DNA of 64,000 nucleotides from BQOK01 sp048388525 (GTDB lineage Bacteria > Bacillota > Clostridia > Oscillospirales > Ruminococcaceae), in the NCBI RefSeq assembly GCF_048388525.1, contig NZ_DBGCTQ010000121.1, forward strand, positions 9,218-73,217, written 5' to 3'. Below the pieces are notes generated by a model that had not been told where the DNA came from, searched no databases, and saw only the letters and a program-made list of their open reading frames with translations. Below, in pieces: positions 33,677-42,249 of this stretch; the stretch's first letter is position 1; each line of letters begins with the position of its first letter. The position numbers and the translations under genes are program-made.

Positions 33677-34836
33677 TGACACACAATATTTTTGCCCTTG
33701 CCCGGGAACAGCAGGAGCAGATGGTGGCCGACCGCCGCTATCTGCACCAAAACCCGGAACCCAGCGGGCAGGAGGAAAACACCTCCCGCTTTGTATATGA
33801 CCGGCTGTGCCGGCTGGGCATCGAGTGCCAGCTGTTGAGCTGCCATGGGGTGGTAGGCCATATCTACGGCACAAAACCGGGCAGGACGCTGGCCCTGCGG
33901 GCGGATATGGACGCCCTGCCCATGCAGGAGGAAACGGGCGCCAGCTATTGCTCGCGCAGGCCGGGGGCCATGCACGCCTGCGGCCACGACGGCCACACCG
34001 CCGCGCTGCTGGGGGCGGCCGCGATCCTTTGCCGGCTGAGGGACCAGATACAGGGCGAGGTGCGGCTGCTGTTCCAGCCCGCGGAGGAGAACTGCCAGGG
34101 CGCCAGGGCGATGATCGCCGCCGGAGCGCTGCAGGGAGTGGACACCGTGTTCGGCATGCATGTTACCCTGGAGCAGCCGGCCGGCCATTTTGACATCAGC
34201 ACCGGGGTGCGCACCTGCGCGGCCGACCGCTTTGCCCTGCGGTTTGCGGGCGGGGGGAACGGGCCGGGCAGCCAGGCGATCCGGGCGGCGGCCGCCGCGG
34301 TCTCGGCCCTGCAGACCCTGGCCAGCCGCGAGGTGGACCCCAAGACCGTGTTTGCCTTTTCCTGCTGCCAGATGGACGGCGGCCTGGAGGAAAAAGAGGA
34401 CACGGTGAGGGTGGAGGGCACCTGCCGGTATTCGGACGAGGCCCTTTGCGGCACGCTGGCGGAAAGGATGCTGCGCATCGCCCGGGGGGTGAGCGCCCCC
34501 TATGGGGTGGAGGCCCAGCTGGAGCTGCAGCATATCGCCTACCCGCTGGTGAACCGGCCGGAGGCCAGCCGCCGCGCGCGGGAAAGCGCGGCCCAGCTGT
34601 TTGGGCCGGACAGCCTGTTTGAGACGGGCACCGACTCGGTGTCGGAGGACTTTGCGGAGTATCTGCGCCTGGTGGACGGCTGCTACGGCAAGCTGGGGGC
34701 GAACCACCGGGACATGCGCCTGGCGCGCCCCAACCACAACCCCGGCTTCGATTTGAACGAGGAGGCCCTTTGCTATGGGGCCAGCCTGTTTGTGCAGTAC
34801 GCTTTGAACACGCTGCGAGGACCCGCCGGCCTTTGA
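33676..34836 (+). CDS. M20D family amidohydrolase with degenerate lid domain
   Basis: A 386-residue M20D (hippurate/N-acyl amino acid hydrolase type) protein. The catalytic half is intact: LALRADMDALPMQEE, MHACGHDGHTAALLGAA, LLFQPAEENCQGA, FGMHV, and C-terminal SEDFAEYL and NHNPGFDLNEEAL. The inserted lid (about 180-290) has lost the usual GxGGHGAxPH; it reads FAGGGNGPGSQAI with no His, and GGxRxNxIP is also absent. The missing lid motifs are supplied by the coupled upstream gene. It would cleave an amide bond in the cluster's pathway. Confidence 0.85.
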   Translation: MTHNIFALAREQQEQMVADRRYLHQNPEPSGQEENTSRFVYDRLCRLGIECQLLSCHGVVGHIYGTKPGRTLALRADMDALPMQEETGASYCSRRPGAMHACGHDGHTAALLGAAAILCRLRDQIQGEVRLLFQPAEENCQGARAMIAAGALQGVDTVFGMHVTLEQPAGHFDISTGVRTCAADRFALRFAGGGNGPGSQAIRAAAAAVSALQTLASREVDPKTVFAFSCCQMDGGLEEKEDTVRVEGTCRYSDEALCGTLAERMLRIARGVSAPYGVEAQLELQHIAYPLVNRPEASRRARESAAQLFGPDSLFETGTDSVSEDFAEYLRLVDGCYGKLGANHRDMRLARPNHNPGFDLNEEALCYGASLFVQYALNTLRGPAGL

Positions 34837-34868
34837 AACCGGGGGGCAAACCTGAGGAGGATGTGCAA

Positions 34869-36182
34869 ATGGATTCTCAAAAGCTATCGACGAAAACAAA
34901 GGTGTGTTATGCGGTAAGCGAAGCGGGCATGCTGATCGTATCCTATACACTGGCCACCCAGCTGATGTTCTTTATGACCGACTTTTTGGGCATTGCCACC
35001 GCGGCGGCGGGGACCATGTTTCTGGTGGCCCGCATTTGGGACGCGGTGAACGACCCCATGATGGGCATCATCACCGAGCGCAGCTACGCCAGGTGGGGCA
35101 AGTACCGCCCCTGGCTGCTGATCGGGGGCGTTCCCCTGGCGGCTTCGCTGTTTTTAAACCTGAACAACGTCCGCTTTGCCGGCCAGGGCAACCTGATCTA
35201 CATGTATGCGGTGTATATCCTGTTTGGCATGGCGTACACCGTGGCGTTCATCCCCTACACCACCATGCTGAGCAATCTGGCCCGCACCCCCGAGGACCGG
35301 GCCTCCCTTTCCTCGATCAAGGGCGGTTTCCAGGGTGTGGGCGTGCTGGTGGCCTCGGTGCTGACGGTGCCGCTGCTGCAGTTTTTCGGCAACGGACAGA
35401 TCACAGCCGACGGCTTTGGCAAGGTGGGGCTTATTTACGGCGCGATCGCCCTGGCCCTGTTCTGTGTGACCTTTTTTATGGTGAAGGAGCGGCCTGTGCA
35501 GGCGGCCGCCCCGCCCAAGTACACCGCCAAGCTGCTGCTGCGGCTCATTTTTAAAAACCGCAACCTGATGCTGGTGGTGCTGATGTACTTTTTTATGTAC
35601 CTGCGCATCTTTTTAAGCAACGGCGCGGCCATGTATTTCTTTACCTACTCCAGGGGCGATATGTCCATTATGCCGGTGTACATGGCCATTTCTTCCATTG
35701 TGAACATTGCGGCGGCGCTGCTGGCCCCCCGGCTGGCAAAACGGTTTGGCAAGCGGTGGCTGACCATTGCCAGCGTGGCGGTGTGCGTGGCGGCCTACGG
35801 CGGCCTGTACGCGGCCCGCACGGCCGGCGTGGCGGTGTTTTTGGCCATGGCCATGATCACCTGGCTCAGCGGCTCGGTGCCCTATGCGCTGATCTGGGCC
35901 TTTGTGGCGGACATCACCGACGAGACCGAGCGGCGGGAGGGCTTCAGGGCCGACGGGATCCTTTACTCGGTGACCAGCTTTGCCAACAAATTTTCCGGGG
36001 CCATCTCCGGGTTTGTGAGCGGCGCTGTTCTGGGCGCCACCGGCTATGCGGCAAACCAGACCCAAAGCCCGCTGGCCCTGTTTGGCATTGACGTGACCAT
36101 GTTTATTCTGCCCGCGGTGTGCATGGTGGGCGTGGTGATTGCCATGCTGCTTTACCGGCCGGAAAAAAAGCCCGCCGGATGA
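34869..36182 (+). CDS. GPH/MelB-type MFS transporter
   Basis: A 437-residue permease with 12 helices. The GPH-family signature between helices 2 and 3 reads ARIWDAVNDPMMGIITERS followed by RWGKYRPWLL. MelB-type proteins couple sugar or organic-anion uptake to Na+ or H+. As the last gene of the cluster it is a second candidate importer besides the EamA protein. ATG 34869 is used, eight bases after GAGGAGG. Confidence 0.88.
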   Translation: MDSQKLSTKTKVCYAVSEAGMLIVSYTLATQLMFFMTDFLGIATAAAGTMFLVARIWDAVNDPMMGIITERSYARWGKYRPWLLIGGVPLAASLFLNLNNVRFAGQGNLIYMYAVYILFGMAYTVAFIPYTTMLSNLARTPEDRASLSSIKGGFQGVGVLVASVLTVPLLQFFGNGQITADGFGKVGLIYGAIALALFCVTFFMVKERPVQAAAPPKYTAKLLLRLIFKNRNLMLVVLMYFFMYLRIFLSNGAAMYFFTYSRGDMSIMPVYMAISSIVNIAAALLAPRLAKRFGKRWLTIASVAVCVAAYGGLYAARTAGVAVFLAMAMITWLSGSVPYALIWAFVADITDETERREGFRADGILYSVTSFANKFSGAISGFVSGAVLGATGYAANQTQSPLALFGIDVTMFILPAVCMVGVVIAMLLYRPEKKPAG

Positions 36183-36189
36183 AACAAAA

Positions 36190-36236
36190 AAACGGGATGG
36201 ACACCCCGGGGACGGGGCGTCCATCTCGTTTTTATT
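36190..36236 (+). terminator. Terminator of the PrpD/flavoprotein cluster
   Basis: GATGGACACCCC and GGGGCGTCCATC pair around a GGGGAC loop, followed by TCGTTTTTATT. It closes the cluster that opens at 28005. Confidence 0.8.
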
Positions 36237-36332
36237 ATGCGCGGAAACGGGGAGAAAACAATTGCGGCCGGAACAGAATCGCAGGGGCGCCGCGGGCCTT
36301 TCGCCCTGTGCCGGAGGGTTGGAACGCCGGGG

Positions 36333-36761
36333 TCAGGCCGGCTGCTGGCAGGCGGCCACCCGGCGGCCGAGCAGCAGGAACAGGCGCACCAGCGCCACGG
36401 TGAGCAGGATGTGGAACAGGCCGGTGACGCCGCTGAGGGCGGCGTCCGGCCCCTTTGCCAGCGCGAGGCCGAACACCTGGGAAAAGCCCCGCAGGCTCAT
36501 CATGACGGCGGCGCCGACGACGCCGACGTTGTAGAGCGCAAAGACGCCCTTGAACTTGCCGTCGGCCCACAGGCCAAAGCCCTTTTCCAGCGCCAGCAGC
36601 ACCAGGCAGAACAGCATGCCCAGGGCAAACAGGTGGGTGTGCACCCGGGCCAGGGCCGTGGGCGCGGTGTAGTGCAGAAACTTGCTGGTCTCGCGGAAAA
36701 CGACCCCCATCACAATGCCTGCGACACCATAGGCGAACGCGGCGTTCAACAGTTTTTTCAT
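36333..36761 (-). CDS. DUF2871 membrane protein, copy 2
   Basis: A 142-residue paralog of the 24.5 kb protein. Both start MKKLLNAAFAYG and share VHxHLxxLGM/VHSHLLVMGM and the same four-helix order, but the middle and C-terminus differ clearly, so this is an old duplication or separate acquisition. The tail RRVAACQQPA again ends with a basic/Cys pattern. A near-consensus promoter drives it alone. Confidence 0.75.
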   Translation of the reverse strand: MKKLLNAAFAYGVAGIVMGVVFRETSKFLHYTAPTALARVHTHLFALGMLFCLVLLALEKGFGLWADGKFKGVFALYNVGVVGAAVMMSLRGFSQVFGLALAKGPDAALSGVTGLFHILLTVALVRLFLLLGRRVAACQQPA

Positions 36762-36794
36762 AGCGATCCCTCTTTCTATATGATATTAGTTATT

Positions 36795-36823
36795 ATTATA
36801 ATTTATGGAAACCGATTTTGCAA
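36795..36823 (-). promoter_or_regulatory. Promoter of DUF2871 copy 2
   Basis: On the minus strand TTGCAA and TATAAT are 17 bases apart, within an AT-rich stretch, 34 bases before the start codon. Confidence 0.75.
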
Positions 36824-36928
36824 GCCCCGCGGGCGGCGGCCTGTGACTTTTTGGAAAAAGAAAAGGGCGGGGGAAGCATTTTGCTTCCCCCGCCTGGACA
36901 GGGCCTGCAGAGCCGAGACCGCGCTGTT

Positions 36929-37603
36929 TTACGCCTCGGGCCCGAGCAGGGAGTTTGCAAGGATATAGAACTCTTCCTGGCTGGGCTGCCACTTTTTTTC
37001 GAGCGGCTCGAGCCCCTCGTCGAAGAGCCTGGCCTGCTGTTCGTCGAGCTGCATGACCGGGCTGTCGTGGTAAAACCACTTGCGGCCGTCCAGCGCGCCG
37101 GGGCGAAGCTCTTTTGCCAGCATGGCGGCGGGGTACGCGCCGTTTGGCAGGCAGACGTTGTATTTGCGGCAGCTTTTGAAGCCGCGGCTGACGTAATTGC
37201 CGGGGACGCCGAAGATCACGATGAGATCGAAGCCGAGGGCGGCGGCTTTTTGGAAGGAATGCCCGAGCAGCCGCTTGCCATAGCCCTGCCGCTGGTATTG
37301 GGGCAGGACGCTGAGGGGGCCGAAGGTGAGGATGGGCTTTTCGAGGCCGGTTTCATCCACCAGCCTTGCCCTGGTGTACATGATGCTGCCGATCACCTGG
37401 CCGCCCAGCTCGATCACGAGGTCGAGCTGGGGCACAAAGTCCGGGTGGGAGCGCAGGATGTGCGCCAGATAGTGCTCGGAACAGCCGGGCACATAAAGGT
37501 TATAAAAGGCTTTGCGGGTGATCTCTTCGACCCGCCTGTAGTCGGCGGGGGTTTCGTTTCGGATGACGATGGGGGAAGGGCTTTGAAGGTCTGCCTGGTG
37601 CAT
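36929..37603 (-). CDS. GNAT family N-acetyltransferase
   Basis: A 224-residue acetyltransferase. The acetyl-CoA loop reads VLPQYQRQGYGKRLLGHS (Q/RxxGxG/A form) after ILTFGPLSV, then FDLIVIFGVPGNYVSRGFKSCR as the last core strands. The N-terminal PIVIRNETPADYRRVEEITRKAF is a typical GNAT opening. The target is unknown. ATG 37603 follows GGGAG; a longer in-frame reading overlaps the TrkH gene on the same strand and is rejected. Confidence 0.88.
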   Translation of the reverse strand: MHQADLQSPSPIVIRNETPADYRRVEEITRKAFYNLYVPGCSEHYLAHILRSHPDFVPQLDLVIELGGQVIGSIMYTRARLVDETGLEKPILTFGPLSVLPQYQRQGYGKRLLGHSFQKAAALGFDLIVIFGVPGNYVSRGFKSCRKYNVCLPNGAYPAAMLAKELRPGALDGRKWFYHDSPVMQLDEQQARLFDEGLEPLEKKWQPSQEEFYILANSLLGPEA

Positions 37604-37668
37604 GGATGAATTTCTCCCAAAACAAGTTTTAAATGAGTATTGCCGGTTTTCGGCCAAAAAAACGGGTG

Positions 37669-39120
37669 TCAGATGCGGCGGCTCCAGCTGTGGCGGCTGA
37701 CGAGGGCCAGGAGGGGAAAGATCTCGAGCCGGCCCAGCAGCATGTCGGCCGTGAGCACGAGCTTGGGCAGATCGCCGAAGGCGGCGTAGTTTGCCATGGG
37801 GCCCACCACCCCGAAGCCGGGGCCGATGTTGTTGATGCAGGCAAACACCGCCGAGAAATTGCTCTCGAGGGGGAAGCCGTCGAGCGAGATGAAGATGAAG
37901 CTGGCGAACACGATGAACCAGTAGGCGGCAAGATACGCCGACACGCCCTGCTGCACCTCGTCCTCGACCACCTTGCCGTTCACGTGGACCAGCTGCACGC
38001 TGCGGGGGCGCAGGGTACGCCGGATGTTGCACCGCAGCACCTTGGCCATGATGACCAGCCGGATGACCTTTACGCCGCCGCCGGTGCTGCCTGCACAGGC
38101 GCCGATCAGCATGAGGCAGAGAAGGATCGCCTTGGAGAAGGCGGGCCAGAGATCAAAGTTCACGGTGGAAAAGCCGGTGGTGGTCATGATGCTGCTGACC
38201 TGGAAAAAGGCGTGGCGAATGCTCTCGCCCCAGCTTGCCATCATGGGGCGGATGTTCCAGGCGATCAGCCCGCCCGCCGCCAGCAGTACCAGCACATAGC
38301 AGTGCAGCTCTTCGTCTTTGGCAGCCAGCCTGAAGCGCCGCAGCAGCAGAAGATAATAAATGCTGAAATTCACCCCGAACAGGGCCATGAAGATGGTGAC
38401 CACCCATTGCAGGTAGGGGGTGTAGCTTGCCATGCTGTCGGCTTTTACGCCGAAGCCGCCGGTGCCGGCGGTGCCGAAGGCGGTGCACAGGCTCTCGAAC
38501 AGGGGCATGCCGCCCCCCAGCAAAAACAGAACACAGAGCGCGGTGAGGGCAACGTACATGGCGTACAGGATCTTGCTGGTCTGCTTGAGGCGCGGGGTGA
38601 ATTTGCCCACGCTGGGGCCCGGGCTCTCGGCGCGCATCAGATAAAAGGCGCCGCTTTTGCGCCCGGCGGGCACGATGGCGAGGGCAAACACCAGAATGCC
38701 CATGCCCCCCAGCCAGTGGGTGGTGCTGCGCCAGAACAGCAGCCCCCGGCTGAGGAGGGCGGGGTCGGCCAGGATGGAGGCGCCGGTGGTGGTAAAACCA
38801 CTGACCACCTCGAACAAAGCGTCCACATAGCGGGGGATCTGGCCGCTCAGGTAGAAGGGCAGGCAGCCCAGCAGCGACATGACCACCCAGCACAGGCCCA
38901 CGGTGACAAAGGCCTCCTGGGCAAAAAAACCGCCCTTGGCCCGGCGGCCGGCCAGCAGCAGGGCGGCCGCCGCAAGGCCCATGAGCGCCAGAGAGACCAC
39001 AAAGGCCAGGGCCACGCCGCCCTCGCCGTCGGCCCAGCACCAAACGAGGCTGGGCAGCATAAAAGCCATCTCCACCAACAGGATCAGGCCGATGGTGTGG
39101 CTCACAACACGAAAGTTCAA
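37669..39120 (-). CDS. trkH: TrkH family potassium uptake channel subunit
   Basis: A 483-residue K+ translocating subunit with four pore-loop repeats. Filter-like sequences include TTTGASI, FGTAGTGGFGV, MTTTGFSTVNFD and NNIGPGFGVVGP, and the GGMGILVFALAIVP helix is typical. The start is TTG 39120, nine bases after AAAAAAGGAG; a GTG 15 codons upstream overlapping the trkA stop has no ribosome site. It works with the TrkA ring encoded just upstream to import K+. Confidence 0.93.
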   Translation of the reverse strand: MNFRVVSHTIGLILLVEMAFMLPSLVWCWADGEGGVALAFVVSLALMGLAAAALLLAGRRAKGGFFAQEAFVTVGLCWVVMSLLGCLPFYLSGQIPRYVDALFEVVSGFTTTGASILADPALLSRGLLFWRSTTHWLGGMGILVFALAIVPAGRKSGAFYLMRAESPGPSVGKFTPRLKQTSKILYAMYVALTALCVLFLLGGGMPLFESLCTAFGTAGTGGFGVKADSMASYTPYLQWVVTIFMALFGVNFSIYYLLLLRRFRLAAKDEELHCYVLVLLAAGGLIAWNIRPMMASWGESIRHAFFQVSSIMTTTGFSTVNFDLWPAFSKAILLCLMLIGACAGSTGGGVKVIRLVIMAKVLRCNIRRTLRPRSVQLVHVNGKVVEDEVQQGVSAYLAAYWFIVFASFIFISLDGFPLESNFSAVFACINNIGPGFGVVGPMANYAAFGDLPKLVLTADMLLGRLEIFPLLALVSRHSWSRRI

Positions 39121-39161
39121 GGCCGCAACTCCTTTTTTGCCCGCCTTGCCGGCGGGCGTGT

Positions 39162-40520
39162 TCACGCAAAGATATCGTTCATGCGCCGGAACTGGCTTTG
39201 GCGGGTCGTTACCACGATGGCGGTATCGCCGGTTTCGTAGTGGGTGGCGCCGTCCGGGATGATGGTGTCGGGGCCGCGGGTGATGCAGGAGATCAGCACC
39301 CCGGGCTTTACAGGCACGTCCTTGAGGGGCACACCCCGGTGAAGGACCGTGTCGTCGACCCGGAATTCCAGGGCTTCGGCCGCGCCCTCGGCAATGTGGT
39401 GCAGTGCCAGGATGCTGCCGGTCTTATTCTGCATGGCGCGCACATACCTTGTGATGAGGGCGCTGCACAGTTCTTTGGGGCTGACCACGCTGCCCACGCC
39501 CATGTCCATGAACATGTGGCCGTATTCCAGCCGGTTGACCTTGGTGACCACCTTGCGCACGCCCTGGGCGTGGCCGTACATGCTGATGACGATGTTTTCT
39601 TCGTCCATGCCGGTGAGGGTGACAAGGGCGTCGGTCTGGGCCAGGCCCTCGCTGGCCAGCAGGGCCTGGCTGGAGCCATCGCCCCAGACTACCGAGGCGC
39701 CGGGCAGCTGGTCGGCCAGAAGGCGGGCGCGGGCGCGGTCCTGCTCCACGATTTTGACCGAAACGCGGGCGTCCAGAAGGCGCTGGGCCAGGTAATAACT
39801 CACCCGGCCGCCGCCCACCAGCATGACCTGGCGGATCTTTTGCTTTGTGATGCCCAGATTTTTGATGAGCTGGGCCAGGTTCACCGCCCGGGCGGTGACG
39901 AAGATGCGGTCGCCCCGGCGCAGCACAAAGCTGCCGTCCGGGATGGTGACCTCGCCCTCGCGCAGCACCGCGCACACCAGCACCTTGACCTGGGCGATCT
40001 GGTAGAGCTGGTTTAGGGGAACGCCGTCCAGGCGGCTGCCCTCGTCGATGCGCAGGCCCACGATCTCGACCCGGCCTTTGGCAAAGCCGTCGCGCCGGAT
40101 GAAGCTGGGAAATTGCAGCAGGTGAAAGATCTCGCGCGCGGCCGAAAGCTCCGGGTTGATGGTGAGCGAAAGGCCCAGTTCCTCGCGCATGACGTACAGC
40201 TGCTCGGAATATTCGGGGTTGCGCACCCGGGCGATGGTGTGGATGCGGGGGTTCAGCTTTTTGGCCGTGAGGCAGCACAGCAGGTTGATCTCATCGGCGC
40301 TGGTGGCGGCGATGAGCAGCTCGGCCTCGTTCACCTTGGCCTGCCGCAGCGCCTCCAGGGTGGCCGCGTTGCCCTGCACCGCCATGACGTCGTCGAGGTA
40401 CATGTTGGCCTGCAATACGTGGGGGTTGGAATCGACAATGGTCACGTCGTGGCCCTCGTGCAGCAGCTGCCGGGTGAGGGCGATGCCCACCTTGCCGTCG
40501 CCGGCGATAATGATCTTCAT
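39162..40520 (-). CDS. trkA: TrkA potassium uptake regulatory subunit
   Basis: A 452-residue cytoplasmic protein with two RCK repeats, each a Rossmann domain plus TrkA_C. The first nucleotide-binding motif is IIIAGDGKVGIALTRQL, with the acidic IVDSN strand end; the second is VMLVGGGRVSYYLAQRL followed by KIVEQDRARARLLADQLP. It gates TrkH in response to NAD(H) or ATP/ADP. ATG 40520 follows GGGAG at nine bases. It is followed directly by trkH. Confidence 0.93.
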   Translation of the reverse strand: MKIIIAGDGKVGIALTRQLLHEGHDVTIVDSNPHVLQANMYLDDVMAVQGNAATLEALRQAKVNEAELLIAATSADEINLLCCLTAKKLNPRIHTIARVRNPEYSEQLYVMREELGLSLTINPELSAAREIFHLLQFPSFIRRDGFAKGRVEIVGLRIDEGSRLDGVPLNQLYQIAQVKVLVCAVLREGEVTIPDGSFVLRRGDRIFVTARAVNLAQLIKNLGITKQKIRQVMLVGGGRVSYYLAQRLLDARVSVKIVEQDRARARLLADQLPGASVVWGDGSSQALLASEGLAQTDALVTLTGMDEENIVISMYGHAQGVRKVVTKVNRLEYGHMFMDMGVGSVVSPKELCSALITRYVRAMQNKTGSILALHHIAEGAAEALEFRVDDTVLHRGVPLKDVPVKPGVLISCITRGPDTIIPDGATHYETGDTAIVVTTRQSQFRRMNDIFA

Positions 40521-40625
40521 GCCTGGCACTCCCTGTTCTTTGTGATGGGAAAACGGGCCCCGCGGCCCGCACAAAACACAGCGCGCCCCGCCGCCCCAAG
40601 GGACCTGCGCCGCGCACTTACCTAT

Positions 40626-40654
40626 ACTATAACCGCACAGCGAAAAAGAAGCAA
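40626..40654 (-). promoter_or_regulatory. Promoter of trkA-trkH
   Basis: On the minus strand TTGCTT and TATAGT are 17 bases apart. The leader to the trkA ATG is about 100 bases. Confidence 0.6.
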
Positions 40655-40782
40655 GTGACAAAGACGCTTTTTCGCCAAAACCAGCCCCGGAACCGGACAA
40701 AAAGCCCCTTTTGGAAAAAGCGCAGCGGGCGCGCCGCCCGGCGAAACCGCCTTGCCGGACCCGGGGATGCGGCGGCTTTTTC

Positions 40783-40811
40783 TTGACATGGGCCGCCGCG
40801 TGGGATACCAT
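40783..40811 (+). promoter_or_regulatory. Promoter of the C39-like gene
   Basis: A consensus TTGACA is 17 bases from TACCAT; the start codon follows at 40865. Confidence 0.7.
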
Positions 40812-40864
40812 AAAGATAAGAAAGGGCGGCATGCCGCCGCCCGCAAATTTGGGACGGAGCGAAG

Positions 40865-42211
40865 ATGCAGAACGCAAAAAATGGGTATATCCTGGCCGGC
40901 ACCGAGGCGTTCACCCGGGGGGAACTGGACAATGTGGCCCTGGCTGAAAATGCGGTGTGCCTGGAACAGACGGCGGGCCGCTATGTGCTGTATGGGTGCT
41001 ACACCTCGCCGGTGATCGCTTTCCCGCCGTTTACAGAACTGGCCATGAGCTGGAACGCCGAAACCCCGCAGGGCACGGTGGTGGAGGCGCAGGCCCGGGT
41101 GCTGGTGGACGGCGCATGGAGCGGCTGGATGAGCTTTGGCAAGTGGAGCCCGTACCTTTCGCGGGCCAGCGCCTGCCAACCGCCCGCAGCCCCGGCCTAC
41201 CTGCAGGGCGACACGGTGCATGTCCCCCAGGGGCGTGCGATCCAGGCGCAGCTGCGCATTTATCTTTATACCGACGACGAGCGCCAGACGCCCAGTGTGC
41301 GGCTGCTGGCGGCCAGCGTGCGCCCGGCGGAGTGGGCCCAGGAGCCTGCCGCGCCCTATGGCCGCCTGCTGCGGCTGCCCGCCTACAGCCAGCAGGTGCG
41401 GGACCCGGCGCTGCGCCAGGGCATGAGCGCGGCCGCCGCGCTGGCGAGCCTTGTGAACCGGTGGGGGCAGGACGCGCTGCCCGAGGAGCTGGCCCACGCC
41501 ATGTTCGACCACGGCGGCCCCGGCTGCCACAACCACGCCTTCGCCGCGGCCCTGGCAGGCGCCTACGGCTACGAGGCGTACCTTGCGTACCTGGACCCGG
41601 CGGCGGTGTGGAACCATGTGAAGCTGGGCGAGTCGGTGGCATTGGCGGTGCACTACGCCGCCACGCCCGAGGACGCGCAGGCCACCGGCCTGCCCCTGCT
41701 GCCCGGCGCGTTTGCAAACGGCGAAAACCAGCTGATGGCGCTGCGCGGGTTCGAGCTGGCGGGCGACACGGCGTTCGCCCTGGTAAACGACAGCCTGGCA
41801 CCCAGCGACCGGGAGGCCGAGCACCGCTATAAGGCCGACGACCTGTGGAAGGCGTACAGCGGCCGGGCCCTGCTGGTGCGGGGCAGGCACAAGGAGCAGG
41901 GCGCAGGCAGCCCCGGCCGCCGCCACGCTGCGCTGCGGCCGCTGCCCCAGGTGGGCGCTTACATGTTCCAGACCGAGGGGGGCGAGGACCAGCCCCTGCC
42001 CGCAGAGTTTGCAGGCACGATTGCCTGCGCGGTGCAGGACGGCACGGCCCACGCCACCACGGCCCACAAGCATTTTTGCTACGTGCAGGCGGCGGCCGAC
42101 GGCGGCGTGCACCTGCCGCCCGAATTGCTGGGCGAAAGCAAAAAGATTACGGTTTACGCCATCTGGCCCAGCGGCTGCACGCTGGTGGGCGAGGTGAACA
42201 CATCCGGATAA
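40865..42211 (+). CDS. C39-like peptidase-fold protein lacking catalytic residues
   Basis: A 448-residue cytoplasmic protein. The N-terminal 160 residues form a beta-rich region with Trp-rich SWNAETPQG and GAWSGWMSFGKWSP. The middle (about 170-310) follows the C39-like order: LPAYSQQV, helix, ELAHAMFDHGGPGCHNHAFA, GAYGYEAYLAYL, then LMALRGFEL. In active relatives the helix begins WCSPTS, with a catalytic Cys; here it is QGMSAAAAL. The later GHL/H strand reads ENQLMALRGF, with no His. It is likely a pseudo-enzyme. It is followed 38 bases later by a cytidylate-kinase-like gene. Confidence 0.65.
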   Translation: MQNAKNGYILAGTEAFTRGELDNVALAENAVCLEQTAGRYVLYGCYTSPVIAFPPFTELAMSWNAETPQGTVVEAQARVLVDGAWSGWMSFGKWSPYLSRASACQPPAAPAYLQGDTVHVPQGRAIQAQLRIYLYTDDERQTPSVRLLAASVRPAEWAQEPAAPYGRLLRLPAYSQQVRDPALRQGMSAAAALASLVNRWGQDALPEELAHAMFDHGGPGCHNHAFAAALAGAYGYEAYLAYLDPAAVWNHVKLGESVALAVHYAATPEDAQATGLPLLPGAFANGENQLMALRGFELAGDTAFALVNDSLAPSDREAEHRYKADDLWKAYSGRALLVRGRHKEQGAGSPGRRHAALRPLPQVGAYMFQTEGGEDQPLPAEFAGTIACAVQDGTAHATTAHKHFCYVQAAADGGVHLPPELLGESKKITVYAIWPSGCTLVGEVNTSG

Positions 42212-42249
42212 ACCGGCCCGCCGGGCCGGAAAAAGAAGGGGGTCATACC

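Larger units (their letters stand above)
40521..40864. other. Divergent intergenic region between trkA and the C39-like gene
   Basis: This gap holds two promoters (40626-40654 minus, 40783-40811 plus). Between them is GC-rich sequence with no frame I consider coding. Confidence 0.5.

Noticed and set aside
36929..38032. Extended GNAT frame of 367 codons
   Set aside because: The first 143 codons overlap the trkH gene in another frame on the same strand. ATG 37603 gives a normal-length acetyltransferase.
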